From positions 2,395,659-2,459,658 of the forward strand of contig BQKD01000001.1 in NCBI GenBank assembly GCA_022834735.1: a stretch of 64,000 bases of DNA, written 5' to 3'. This document shows positions 40,904-50,452 of the stretch, piece by piece; the stretch's first letter is position 1, and each line of letters opens with the position of its first letter. The DNA comes from Erysipelotrichaceae bacterium OPF54 (GTDB lineage: Bacteria; Bacillota_I; Bacilli_A; Erysipelotrichales; Erysipelotrichaceae). Made by a program: the position numbers and the translations under genes. The notes under the pieces were generated by a model that worked only from the letters and a program-made list of their open reading frames with translations, had not been told where the DNA came from and did no database searches.

Positions 40904-41509
40904 TCAGTCCTTCAGTTCCTCAAGAAGTTCCCGTGTATCTTTCGTGAAAGAATACGGGTCATCGAGAAGAAGGGTATAAAAGCCGAGCGTTCTGGCCGCC
41001 TCGATATTTTTCGGATTGTCATCGATAAACAGACACTCCGACGCATCGAGCTCATACCGGTTCAAAAGGATCTTGTAAAAATCAAAGTCCGGCTTGATCT
41101 TCCGTTCCTGATAGGAGTAGACACCTCCGTCAGCATATTTGAACAAACCGTTTTCCTTTAAATGGATCCAGCAGTCTTCCGGAATATTGGATAAAATATA
41201 GATCCCATATCCAAGATCATGAAGATGCTGTACAAAATCGAGATTTTCTTCGATCAGGTCTACATGATGCACCCATTCATTCATCAGCTTTTTGATTTCC
41301 TTTTCCCTTTCCGGTGCCTGCAGCATACCGATCTCGATCATTTTCGCCTTGCTCACAGCGTTTTTGTCATACTGATCCCAAAGAGAAGAAAAATAGATTC
41401 CCCACAACTGCTCTTCGATGTGGCTGTTGTCGAAGAGATCTTTCAACATTTTGTCGGGCTCGAATGTACACAATACATTCCCGATATCCAGTACTATGTT
41501 CTTGATCAT
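40904..41509 (-). CDS. HAD-superfamily hydrolase (YihX/haloacid-dehalogenase-like)
   Basis: 201 residues. Motif I FDIGNV-type (VLDIGNVLCTFEPD, nucleophile Asp8), helical cap from about 20-85, motif II YILSNIPED (Ser), motif III Lys in RKIKPDFDFYKILL, and motif IV CLFIDDNPKNIEAA. The Gly in place of the second motif-I Asp is usual in the YihX branch. Probably a phosphatase on small sugar phosphates. The upstream neighbour gene starts only 30 bases beyond its start. Confidence 0.88.
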   Translation of the reverse strand: MIKNIVLDIGNVLCTFEPDKMLKDLFDNSHIEEQLWGIYFSSLWDQYDKNAVSKAKMIEIGMLQAPEREKEIKKLMNEWVHHVDLIEENLDFVQHLHDLGYGIYILSNIPEDCWIHLKENGLFKYADGGVYSYQERKIKPDFDFYKILLNRYELDASECLFIDDNPKNIEAARTLGFYTLLLDDPYSFTKDTRELLEELKD

Positions 41510-41540
41510 AATTTCATTATGAAACGAACACGTCCGATAA

Positions 41541-42017
41541 TCAAGACTTCGCAGTAAAATACGTCGTTTCCTTGTCCCGGATCAATATCCATACGGATTT
41601 TCCATCCTGCCCGATCTGTCCGTACACTTCTTCAGAGCGGTTCTGCGCCAGATCGGTCACCTCGACCACATCTCCTTTGTGCAGTGTTCCGCTCACCTGT
41701 TCGCTATCCATATCCGTATATGTTTCGCAGTCTGTATCAGCAATGTATTTTCCCGGAAACAGACCGAACTGCTCCTGTACCAGAAGGGTCTGCGTATCTT
41801 CAGCACTCTCTTCATCCGCCTCTGCATTGGAGCGGATGAGTTTTTCGGCATCCTTGTCCAGCGTCTCGACATTGTCGCGGGCATTTTTCTGTTCCTCTTC
41901 GTAAATGGCCGCCTCTTTTTGGACCGTATGGCTCCGGTATACGTATTCATATACGAACGCGCTGACAAACAAAATCACCAGCACGATCACAAGAAGGGTA
42001 ATTCGTTTATTTCTCAT
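41541..42017 (-). CDS. Single-pass membrane protein with SH3-like extracytoplasmic domain
   Basis: 158 residues. N-terminal basic tail and one transmembrane helix (RITLLVIVLVILFVSAFVYEYVY, about 5-27), a charged coiled-coil/linker (about 35-75, KEAAIYEEEQKNARDNVETLDKDAEKL), then a small beta domain (YTDMDSEQVSGTLHKGDVVEVTDL... KSVWILIRDKETTYF) that reads as an SH3b-like fold, usual for wall binding. ATG at 42015-42017 with GCGAGGA upstream. Located just downstream of rpoC but behind its terminator. Family not named. Confidence 0.7.
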   Translation of the reverse strand: MRNKRITLLVIVLVILFVSAFVYEYVYRSHTVQKEAAIYEEEQKNARDNVETLDKDAEKLIRSNAEADEESAEDTQTLLVQEQFGLFPGKYIADTDCETYTDMDSEQVSGTLHKGDVVEVTDLAQNRSEEVYGQIGQDGKSVWILIRDKETTYFTAKS

Positions 42018-42052
42018 AGTATTCCTCGCTTCCTGTTTATTATAGAAAGCTG

Positions 42053-42083
42053 AAAAAAAGGATGCACGCAAAGTACATCCTTT
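42053..42083 (-). terminator. Terminator of the rpoBC operon
   Basis: AAAGGATG...CATCCTTT with T7 on the minus strand, 8-38 bases after the rpoC stop. Confidence 0.85.
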
Positions 42084-42090
42084 CTAGCTA

Positions 42091-45000
42091 TTATTCTTCC
42101 ATTCCGGATTCAAGAGACTGATTGAACAGATCATTCGACGCCGAATCATCGAGCAGCGTCAGACTTTCATCCATCACCGCTACCGTTTCGTTTTTCTCCT
42201 GACTGTTCTGACGGGCAATTTCTTCAAACTGCTCGTCATGCGTTTCATGCGTACGGGCAAGACGCTTTTCGCGCAGCTCCTTCGCCTTCGCCGCAATGAT
42301 CTCGTTTTGAGGACGATCGCCCTTGGCACCCGTTCCGGCAGGAATCAGTTTACCAATAATGACATTTTCCTTCAGACCGACGAGATGATCGACCTTTCCT
42401 TTGATCGTCGCATCCGTCAGTACTTTTGTCGTTTCCTGGAAGGAAGCGGCCGACAGGAAGGAATCCGTCTCCACAGAAGCCTTTGAAATACCAAGCAGGA
42501 TCGGCTTGAAGGTTGCCGGCGTCTTTCCGTTCAGGAGCGCATCACGGTTGATCTTCGTAATGTTGTTGAGGGAAAGCTGCACACCAACGTTCAGATCCGT
42601 ATCGCCGGCATCCGTAACAATGACCTTTTTCATCATCTGTTTGATCATGACTTCAAGGTGCTTGTCGCTGATCTCGATACCCTGGCTCTGGTATACCTTC
42701 TTGACTTCTTTCAGGATATAATCCTGCACTTCGCGAACACCCGCCACATTGAGCAGTTCCTTCGGATCAAGAGGACCTTCCGTAATAGCCTGTCCCGCTT
42801 CGATCGTCGCCCCGACCGTCACCCATGGACGCAGGGACTGGTTCGCATTCAGTTTATGAACTACGCTTTCGTGTTCATTCGTGATCACAACTTCCTGACG
42901 CATCGTGCCGTCGACACGCTCGATCGACGTGATCTCTCCGGAAATCTGGGCAATGACCGCCACACCTTTCGGATGACGCGCTTCGAATAGCTCTTCGACA
43001 CGAGGAAGACCTTGCGTGATATCTCCTGTACCGGAACCGGCAACACCGCCCGTATGGAATGTACGCATGGTCAGCTGCGTACCTGGCTCGCCAATCGACT
43101 GGGCAGCCATGATACCGACCGCTTCGCCGACCTCGACATCCTTGCCCGTTGCCATGTTCTTGCCATAGCACTTGCGGCAGATACCCATCGTCGACTTGCA
43201 TGTGAACGGCGAACGGATATACATGCCTTTGATGCCTGTATCCACGATCTTCTGCGCGATCGCATCCGTAATGTACTGGTCGCTTTCAATAATGACCTCG
43301 CCCGTTTCCGGATCGACAACATCCTGTTTCGAGTAACGGCCGACCAGACGATCTTTCAGCTCTTCGATGACCGTGTTTGTCTTGCGGTCGATCAGCGTCT
43401 CGACCCAGTACCCTTTATCGGTACCGCAGTCGTCTTCTTTAATGATGACATCCTGTGCCACATCGACCAGACGACGCGTCAGATATCCTGACTCCGCTGT
43501 TTTCAGGGCCGTGTCGGTCAGACCTTTACGCACACCGTGCGTACTGATAAAGAACTCGGACACGTTCAGACCTTCACGGAAGCACGAATAGATCGGCACC
43601 TCGATGATCGAAGGAACGAATTCGCCATGACGGCTCTTTCCATGACCAGGGCGGGCCATCAGACCACGCATACCAGCCAGCTGGGTAAAGTTCTGTTTGT
43701 TACCGCGCGCACCCGACTCGCTCATCATGAAGATCGGGTTCTTGCGAGGCATGTTTGCCATTAGCTCATCCGCGATACCGTCTTTTACAGTATCCCACAT
43801 CTTGTTCAGACGGGATTCCCATTCAGGCAGTGTCAGCAGACCTTTCTGCTGCATCTTTTTCAAGGCATCCGCCTTCTGACGGCCTTCCTCGACGTGTTTT
43901 TCCTTATTTGGCGCGACCTCGATATCCGAAAGGGCAACCGTGATCCCTGCCGTCGTCGAATATTTGAATCCAAGCGATTTGATCTGGTCAAGGATCTCCG
44001 CCGTTTCATCGACCGAGTAACGTTTGAACACTTCCGCAATAATGCTTCCAAGATCTTTTTTCTTGAAGGCTGGCGTGATCGGAAGGCTCTCAATGTACGC
44101 CTTGATATCATTGCCCGGCGCTACAAAATACTTGTCCGGGGTCTTTTTGAAGTTTTCGCCGCTGACCTCGTTCAGGAACGGGAAGTCAGCCGGGAACATT
44201 CCGTTGAAGATGATCTTGCCGACCGTTGTCACGAGATAATCGTTGGCATGCGCGTCATCGAACGAAGTTTTATGCATGCCGCGAACAGGCACCGCGATAC
44301 GGGAATGAAGATGGACCTGTCCGATCTGGTAAGCCAGACGAACTTCCTCTTCGTTGGCGTACACGTTTCCTTCATTTTCGGCAAACCGTTTCCAGTTCGC
44401 CGCTTCCAGAGGACAATTGGACTCCTCATAGCGTTTCGCTTCATCAAAAAGCTCCTGTTTCGTTTCCTCCATGGTCAGATAGAAGTTTCCCATGACCATG
44501 TCCTGGCCCGGCGTAACAATTGGCTTGCCATCCTTAGGACCAAGGATATTGTGGGAACCGAGCATCATGATCAGCGCTTCGGCTCGCGCCTCTTCGCTGA
44601 GCGGAACGTGGATGGCCATCTGGTCACCGTCAAAATCCGCGTTGAACGCCGTACATACAAGTGGATGCAGACGCATAGCGCGCCCTTCGACCAGCTTTGG
44701 AAGGAAGGCCTGGATACCCAGACGGTGCAGCGTCGGCGCACGGTTCATCAGGACCGGATAGCCGTCGATCACTTTTTCCACCGCATCCCAGATCCGAGGG
44801 TCGCGGCGTTCGATCAGCTTTTCCGCGTTTTTCGGATTGGTCGCCAGTTTCTCGTTGACGATCTCGTTGATGATGAACGGGTTGAACAGATTGATCGCCA
44901 TTTCACGAGGAATACCGCACTGATACATTTTCAGATCCGGTCCGACCGCGATAACCGAACGTCCCGAGAAGTCGACACGCTTGCCAAGCAGGTTCTGACG

Positions 45001-45981
45001 GAAACGTCCCTGCTTACCTTTCAGGGAATGGGACAGCGACTTGAGCGCCCGGCCGCCAGCACCCGTGATTGGTTTGGAACGGCGTCCGTTATCGATCAGA
45101 GCATCCACCGCTTCCTGAAGCATACGCTTTTCGTTCTGCACGATAATATTCGGAGTTCCGAGCTCGAGCAGCTTGCGCAGACGATTGTTTCGTGTAATGA
45201 CACGACGATACAGATCGTTCAGATCGCTTGTTGCGAAACGTCCGCCGTCCAGCTGAAGCATCGGGCGCAGATCAGGCGGGATGACCGGAATATTCGTCAG
45301 GATCATCCATTCCGGCTTGTTGTCCGAATGACGGAACGCATTGATCGTATCCAGACGTTTAATCAGCTTTTTGCGCTTTTCGCCCTGCGCTTTTTCCAGC
45401 GCCGTCTGCACTTCCTCGTATTCCTTTTCCAGATCGACATCCTTGAGCAGACGAAGCACCGCTTCAGCCCCGGTCTGAGCGGTAAATCCGCTCATTCCGT
45501 AAATGGCCATGTTTTCACGATACTCTCGCTCGGAAAGCACCTGCTTGTAAGCCAGGCCCGAATCTTTCGGATCCGTAACGATATAGCTTACGAAGTATAC
45601 GACTTCCTCGAGCTGCTTCGGCGTTACATCGAGAAGCAGCGCCATGCGGCTCGGGATCCCGCGCAGATACCAGATATGGGCTACCGGAGCGGCGAGCGCA
45701 ATATGCCCCATGCGTTCGCGGCGCACGCTCGATTTGGTGATCTCGACACCGCAGCGATCGCATACGACTCCTTTAAAACGTACTTTTTTATATTTTCCGC
45801 ACGCACATTCCCAGTCTTTTGTCGGACCGAAAATGCGTTCGCAGAACAAACCGTCCTTTTCTGCCTTCTGAGAACGATAGTTGATGGTCTCCGGCTTGGT
45901 TACTTCGCCATGAGACCATTTCAGGATCGTTTCAGGACTGGCCAGCTGGACCTGGATCGAGGCAAAATTGTTAATACTCAT
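42091..45981 (-). CDS. rpoC: RNA polymerase subunit beta'
   Basis: 1296 residues, slightly longer than Bacillus RpoC. N-terminal zinc ribbon [20 protein letters not shown] (about 59-78), the catalytic Mg site NADFDGDQM with Asp449, Asp451 and Asp453, the second zinc site CDCGT-type region near residue 848-930 ([20 protein letters not shown]), trigger loop and [31 protein letters not shown] read in parts. Starts 7 bases after the rpoB stop; same operon. No intein or insertion seen. Confidence 0.98.
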   Translation of the reverse strand: MSINNFASIQVQLASPETILKWSHGEVTKPETINYRSQKAEKDGLFCERIFGPTKDWECACGKYKKVRFKGVVCDRCGVEITKSSVRRERMGHIALAAPVAHIWYLRGIPSRMALLLDVTPKQLEEVVYFVSYIVTDPKDSGLAYKQVLSEREYRENMAIYGMSGFTAQTGAEAVLRLLKDVDLEKEYEEVQTALEKAQGEKRKKLIKRLDTINAFRHSDNKPEWMILTNIPVIPPDLRPMLQLDGGRFATSDLNDLYRRVITRNNRLRKLLELGTPNIIVQNEKRMLQEAVDALIDNGRRSKPITGAGGRALKSLSHSLKGKQGRFRQNLLGKRVDFSGRSVIAVGPDLKMYQCGIPREMAINLFNPFIINEIVNEKLATNPKNAEKLIERRDPRIWDAVEKVIDGYPVLMNRAPTLHRLGIQAFLPKLVEGRAMRLHPLVCTAFNADFDGDQMAIHVPLSEEARAEALIMMLGSHNILGPKDGKPIVTPGQDMVMGNFYLTMEETKQELFDEAKRYEESNCPLEAANWKRFAENEGNVYANEEEVRLAYQIGQVHLHSRIAVPVRGMHKTSFDDAHANDYLVTTVGKIIFNGMFPADFPFLNEVSGENFKKTPDKYFVAPGNDIKAYIESLPITPAFKKKDLGSIIAEVFKRYSVDETAEILDQIKSLGFKYSTTAGITVALSDIEVAPNKEKHVEEGRQKADALKKMQQKGLLTLPEWESRLNKMWDTVKDGIADELMANMPRKNPIFMMSESGARGNKQNFTQLAGMRGLMARPGHGKSRHGEFVPSIIEVPIYSCFREGLNVSEFFISTHGVRKGLTDTALKTAESGYLTRRLVDVAQDVIIKEDDCGTDKGYWVETLIDRKTNTVIEELKDRLVGRYSKQDVVDPETGEVIIESDQYITDAIAQKIVDTGIKGMYIRSPFTCKSTMGICRKCYGKNMATGKDVEVGEAVGIMAAQSIGEPGTQLTMRTFHTGGVAGSGTGDITQGLPRVEELFEARHPKGVAVIAQISGEITSIERVDGTMRQEVVITNEHESVVHKLNANQSLRPWVTVGATIEAGQAITEGPLDPKELLNVAGVREVQDYILKEVKKVYQSQGIEISDKHLEVMIKQMMKKVIVTDAGDTDLNVGVQLSLNNITKINRDALLNGKTPATFKPILLGISKASVETDSFLSAASFQETTKVLTDATIKGKVDHLVGLKENVIIGKLIPAGTGAKGDRPQNEIIAAKAKELREKRLARTHETHDEQFEEIARQNSQEKNETVAVMDESLTLLDDSASNDLFNQSLESGMEE

Positions 45982-45988
45982 TCTGGAC

Positions 45989-48900
45989 TTACGCCTCCTC
46001 TTCTATATTATCATCTACATCTTCAACGACATCTTCGTCGATATTGTCCTGGGCATTGACGGCATCATCGAGATCAATGGAATCAAGATCGGTGCCGTTG
46101 ATATCCACATCGATGATATCCTCCTTCGGCTCAATATCGTTTTCGAGCTTTTCGTTTTCCGGATGTTCGAATACTTCTGTTTCATGGACGACAACATGTT
46201 CGTCATCGTCATTGGTGATATCCACTTCGTTGCCTTCCTTGTCGAGCAGGCGGACATCGATCGCAAGACCCTGGAGCTCGTGCATCAGGACGCGGAACGA
46301 TTCAGGAATACCTGGTTCAGGAATATCCTTGCCCTTGATGATGGCTTCGTAGGTTTTGATACGGCCCTGGATATCATCGGATTTGATCGTCAGGATCTCC
46401 TGGAGCGTATGGCTCGCACCATAGGCCTCAAGAGCCCACACCTCCATCTCTCCGAAACGTTGTCCGCCGTTCTGTGCCTTACCACCTAACGGCTGCTGGG
46501 TCACAAGAGAATAAGGGCCTGTGGCACGCGCATGCAACTTGTCGTCGACCATGTGGGCCAGCTTGATCATATACATGACACCGACAGAGATCCGTTCGTC
46601 GAACGGCAGACCGGTCTGGCCGTCGCGCAGCACCTGTTTTCCGTCTTTTGTCATCTGGGCTTCCTTCATGATCGAAGCCAGTTCTTCATTGGATACACCG
46701 TCAAATACCGGTGTCGCGAATTTCTGATTCAGTTTCTTTGCGGCATATCCGAGATGGATCTCCAGGATTTGCCCGATATTCATACGGCTAGGCACACCAA
46801 ACGGGTTCAAAATGATATCGATCGGTGTTCCATCCTGTGTAAACGGCATATCTTCGATCGGCAGGATCTTCGAGATGACACCTTTGTTTCCGTGACGTCC
46901 GGACATTTTGTCCCCTTCGGAAATCTTACGTTTCTGAACGATATACACCTTGACACGTTCATTGACTCCAGGAGGCAGATCCGATCCGTCTCCTCGTTTG
47001 AAGATACGTACCGAGTGCACGATTCCGGCACCGCCATGAGGCACCTTCAGGGAATTATCGCGCACCTCGCGGGATTTTTCGCCAAAGATCGCAAGAAGCA
47101 GCTTCTCTTCCGGAGAAACTTCCGACTGTCCTTTCGGCGTTACTTTTCCGACCAGGATGTCGCCTTCTTTTACTTCGGCACCCACCATGATGATTCCGTC
47201 CTTGTCGAGCTTGCGCACTGCGTTTTCGCCCACGTTCGGAATGTCGCGGGTAATTTCTTCCGGGCCAAGCTTCGTGTCGCGGCAGTCGATATCGTATTCC
47301 TCGATATGGATCGAAGTGTACACGTCATCGCTGACCATCCGTTCGGACATGATAATGGCATCCTCGTAGTTATATCCGTACCATGTCATATACGCGATCG
47401 TTACGTTCTGTCCAAGAGCAAGCTCGCCGTTTTCCATACTTGGTCCGTCGGCAAGGATATCGCCCTTCTTGACTTCTTCGCCGAATTTGACGATCGGTCT
47501 CTGGTTGATCGATGTGGACGCGTTGCTGCGCGCAAATTTGCGCAGCTGGTAGGAATGATCGGTTCCTTCCTTGTCCGTTACGACAATGCGCAGCGAATCG
47601 ACATACGATACCGTTCCATCCTGCTTGGCAACGATCCCGACACCGGAATCCTTTGCGATCTTGTGCTCGATGCCGGTACCGACGAACGGCGAATGAGGAA
47701 CGAGCAGAGGCACGGCCTGACGCTGCATGTTGGCACCCATGAGGGCGCGGGACGCATCGTCATTTTCCAGGAAAGGAACGCATGCTGTCGCGACAGAAAC
47801 GATCTGTTTCGGGGACACGTCGGCCAGCTCTACTTCTTCCCGGGACGCGATGATCGTATCGCCGTTTTTACGAGCCACGACACGATCGTTGATCAGGCGG
47901 CCGTCACGAACCTCGTTGGCCTGGGCGATCACATAATCCGCTTCTTCATCAGCCGAAAGATAGATCGCTTTTTCCTGTACAGTTCCATCTTTATTTACAA
48001 TACGATACGGCGTCTGGATAAATCCGTATTCGTTGATCTTTGCGTAAGTTGTCAGGTTGGAGATCAAACCGATGTTTGGTCCTTCTGGCGTCTCGATCGG
48101 ACAGATCCGTCCATAGTGAGACGAGTGAACGTCACGAACCTCGAATCCGGCACGCTCACGCGACAGACCGCCAGGTCCAAGCGCGGAAATACGGCGCTTG
48201 TTGGTCAGTTCGGCAAGCGGGTTCTGCTGATCCATGAACTGGGACAGCTGCGAACTGGAGAAAAATTCCTTGATCGCTGCCGTGAGCGGACGGATATTCG
48301 TCAGCTTTCTTGGTGTCAGGCTGTCAAGTTCCTGAATGGACATCCGCTCTTTTACGACACGTTCCATACGCGAAAGACCGATCCTGAACTGGTTCTGGAT
48401 CAGTTCGCCGACCGCACGGATACGACGGTTTCCGAGCATATCGATATCGTCGGTCTCGCCGATACCGTCCATGACATTCAGATCATATCCGAAGAACGCA
48501 TAGATATCGGCCATCGTGATCGTATGACGCTGAGCGAACGGATCGTTTCCGACGATCCTGATGATCTGCTCATCCTTGTCGACCACTTCGATTTCCTGCT
48601 GGGCCGAACCAATGAGCCATGCATTGATCTCTTCTTCGCCCGCACGCTGCTGCAGCGAAAGAAGCACAGCATCATCCAGACGATCCGGCGTCACTCCGAC
48701 CGTATAGCGCGGTACGACCAGATCGAACTCGTCATCCATCAGATCGGCACCGTTGCGGTTTGTCAGACGTCCAAGTGCAAACAGACGCTGGCCGTAATTC
48801 ATAACAGCCGTGAAGTTTTCCGGTGTAAGAGCCACTTTTTTCGCGATGATCCCTGCGTAGATCTTCACTTCCTCGATCACGCCTTTGAGAGCCTCGATAT

Positions 48901-50197
48901 CGTTTTCGGTCAATACCGTGCCCTGTTCGAGCAGCGTATCGTTTACTGTCACATCCTGCGCGAGCACACGTCCGATCAGGCCCTGATTGTAGGATACCGG
49001 GATCGTCACGATATCTTCTTCATGAAATTCGGAACGGAACGGATACGGATTCATATAGCCGCCTTTTGCCAGCACTTCACGCAGTTCGTTGCGTTCGTTG
49101 CGGGCAACATGCGTACCTTTTTCCATAACCACATTGCCATCCGTATCGACAATGTCATACGCAAGCGTATTGTTCATCATGCGCGCAAACGCATTGAGCT
49201 TCTTGCGCAGCTTGTAGCGTCCTGCGCTTGTCAGATCATAGCGGCGGTGATCGAAAAACTTGGCCTGCATGAGGGAGATGGATCCGTCCAGGGTCGGGAT
49301 CTCATCGCTGCGCTGGTTTTCATAGAACGAAAGCAGCGCCTCCTCGGTCGTTTTCACTTTATCATTGAGCAGAGTATTTTCGATTTCCTCGTATTTTCCG
49401 AAGAAGGCATTGTACAGCTCGAGATACATGTTCATGTATTCCCGGTTTTCCTCGTCCACAGCCGGATCCTCGATCTGACGGCCCAGCGCGCTCAGGAACG
49501 TTTCGAGATCGGCCGTGTCGAACGCGTTGTCGTTTTTCTCGATCCCGAACGACATGCCGAGCGCTTTGAAGAAGATCGAGAACAGGATCTTGCGCCGGCG
49601 GTCGATCGACACATTGATCGTACGGCCTGTCATCGTCTTTTTCTGTTCGGTCATGAACTCGAGCCATGTTCCGCGGCTAGGGATCAGTTCGCAGTTGTAG
49701 TTCTGTTTACCTGTCTTTTCATCATAGGCTTCTGTAAAGTAGGCTCCTGGAGAACGTACGATCTGGCTGACGATAACACGCTCCGCACCATTGATAATAA
49801 AAGTACCTGTTTCGGTCATGAGCGGGAAGTCGCCTAAATACACTTCCTCCTGCTTTGTCCGCACTTCACCGGTTTCCGGATCGGTGATCTCAAGTTCCAT
49901 GTCTGCATATAACGGTGCGGCATAGTTACATTCTCTATACATTGATTCTTCCGCGCTGTATTTTGGTTTGTCAAAATGATAACGTAGAAAATTCAGTTTG
50001 ATATTTTTACCGTAGTTTTCAATGGGATAAATCTCTTCGAAAACCTCCTGAATACCTTGGCGGGTAAACCATTCGAATGAATCGGTTTGAATTTCTACCA
50101 GATTAGGCAGCTCTAATTTACCGCTTACTTTAGAGTAGTCTCGCCGGGAGGATTTATTTCCGCAAGAGACAATGTGATACGCTTTGTTGCTATCCAT
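45989..50197 (-). CDS. rpoB: RNA polymerase subunit beta
   Basis: 1402 residues from the ATG at 50195-50197 (AAAGGA 8-13 bases upstream; an ATG three codons earlier overlaps the ribosome site). Much longer than Bacillus RpoB (about 1190): extra sequence lies in the beta-lobe before the rifampicin region, and an acidic Asp/Glu-rich tail of about 75 residues ends the protein. Rifampicin cluster [21 protein letters not shown] has Asn666 where E. coli has His526. [33 protein letters not shown] and [14 protein letters not shown] are in place. Co-transcribed with rpoC. Confidence 0.98.
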   Translation of the reverse strand: MDSNKAYHIVSCGNKSSRRDYSKVSGKLELPNLVEIQTDSFEWFTRQGIQEVFEEIYPIENYGKNIKLNFLRYHFDKPKYSAEESMYRECNYAAPLYADMELEITDPETGEVRTKQEEVYLGDFPLMTETGTFIINGAERVIVSQIVRSPGAYFTEAYDEKTGKQNYNCELIPSRGTWLEFMTEQKKTMTGRTINVSIDRRRKILFSIFFKALGMSFGIEKNDNAFDTADLETFLSALGRQIEDPAVDEENREYMNMYLELYNAFFGKYEEIENTLLNDKVKTTEEALLSFYENQRSDEIPTLDGSISLMQAKFFDHRRYDLTSAGRYKLRKKLNAFARMMNNTLAYDIVDTDGNVVMEKGTHVARNERNELREVLAKGGYMNPYPFRSEFHEEDIVTIPVSYNQGLIGRVLAQDVTVNDTLLEQGTVLTENDIEALKGVIEEVKIYAGIIAKKVALTPENFTAVMNYGQRLFALGRLTNRNGADLMDDEFDLVVPRYTVGVTPDRLDDAVLLSLQQRAGEEEINAWLIGSAQQEIEVVDKDEQIIRIVGNDPFAQRHTITMADIYAFFGYDLNVMDGIGETDDIDMLGNRRIRAVGELIQNQFRIGLSRMERVVKERMSIQELDSLTPRKLTNIRPLTAAIKEFFSSSQLSQFMDQQNPLAELTNKRRISALGPGGLSRERAGFEVRDVHSSHYGRICPIETPEGPNIGLISNLTTYAKINEYGFIQTPYRIVNKDGTVQEKAIYLSADEEADYVIAQANEVRDGRLINDRVVARKNGDTIIASREEVELADVSPKQIVSVATACVPFLENDDASRALMGANMQRQAVPLLVPHSPFVGTGIEHKIAKDSGVGIVAKQDGTVSYVDSLRIVVTDKEGTDHSYQLRKFARSNASTSINQRPIVKFGEEVKKGDILADGPSMENGELALGQNVTIAYMTWYGYNYEDAIIMSERMVSDDVYTSIHIEEYDIDCRDTKLGPEEITRDIPNVGENAVRKLDKDGIIMVGAEVKEGDILVGKVTPKGQSEVSPEEKLLLAIFGEKSREVRDNSLKVPHGGAGIVHSVRIFKRGDGSDLPPGVNERVKVYIVQKRKISEGDKMSGRHGNKGVISKILPIEDMPFTQDGTPIDIILNPFGVPSRMNIGQILEIHLGYAAKKLNQKFATPVFDGVSNEELASIMKEAQMTKDGKQVLRDGQTGLPFDERISVGVMYMIKLAHMVDDKLHARATGPYSLVTQQPLGGKAQNGGQRFGEMEVWALEAYGASHTLQEILTIKSDDIQGRIKTYEAIIKGKDIPEPGIPESFRVLMHELQGLAIDVRLLDKEGNEVDITNDDDEHVVVHETEVFEHPENEKLENDIEPKEDIIDVDINGTDLDSIDLDDAVNAQDNIDEDVVEDVDDNIEEEA

Positions 50198-50265
50198 GTG
50201 CGCCATCCTTTCGTTGTCTGTTCGCTGATAAATGCTGATTTTTTCAGACTATTTTGCAATTTATT

Positions 50266-50294
50266 ATATTAGCAACCCTTGTCCACTTTGTCAA
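50266..50294 (-). promoter_or_regulatory. rpoBC promoter
   Basis: TTGACA (complement at 50289-50294), 17-base spacer, TAATAT followed by AAT, about 70 bases upstream of the rpoB start. A perfect -35 with a good -10. Confidence 0.65.
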
Positions 50295-50380
50295 ACGAAA
50301 TGTTGAAATTTTCTTCATTTTTCTATATACTATAAAGGATTTTTTTAAGCTATCCCATAAAATTCCTATTTTTGCCATAA

Positions 50381-50417
50381 TAAAAGCCTGTCATCTTTCC
50401 GTGAGAACAGGCTTTTT
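50381..50417. terminator. Terminator between the GTPase-NYN gene and rpoB
   Basis: AAAAGCCTGT...ACAGGCTTTTT, T/A-flanked on both sides; follows the GTPase-NYN gene on the minus strand, so rpoBC is mostly transcribed from its own promoter. Confidence 0.8.
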
Positions 50418-50452
50418 CTGCTTTGATTAAAGTTTTGTTTTGCTTGATCGTC

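Noticed and set aside
43894..46059. 721-codon plus-strand open frame opposite rpoC
   Set aside because: Shadow of rpoC for the same reasons.
46532..49837. 1101-codon plus-strand open frame opposite rpoB
   Set aside because: Exact shadow of the rpoB coding strand; no ribosome site, no domain, produced by codon bias.
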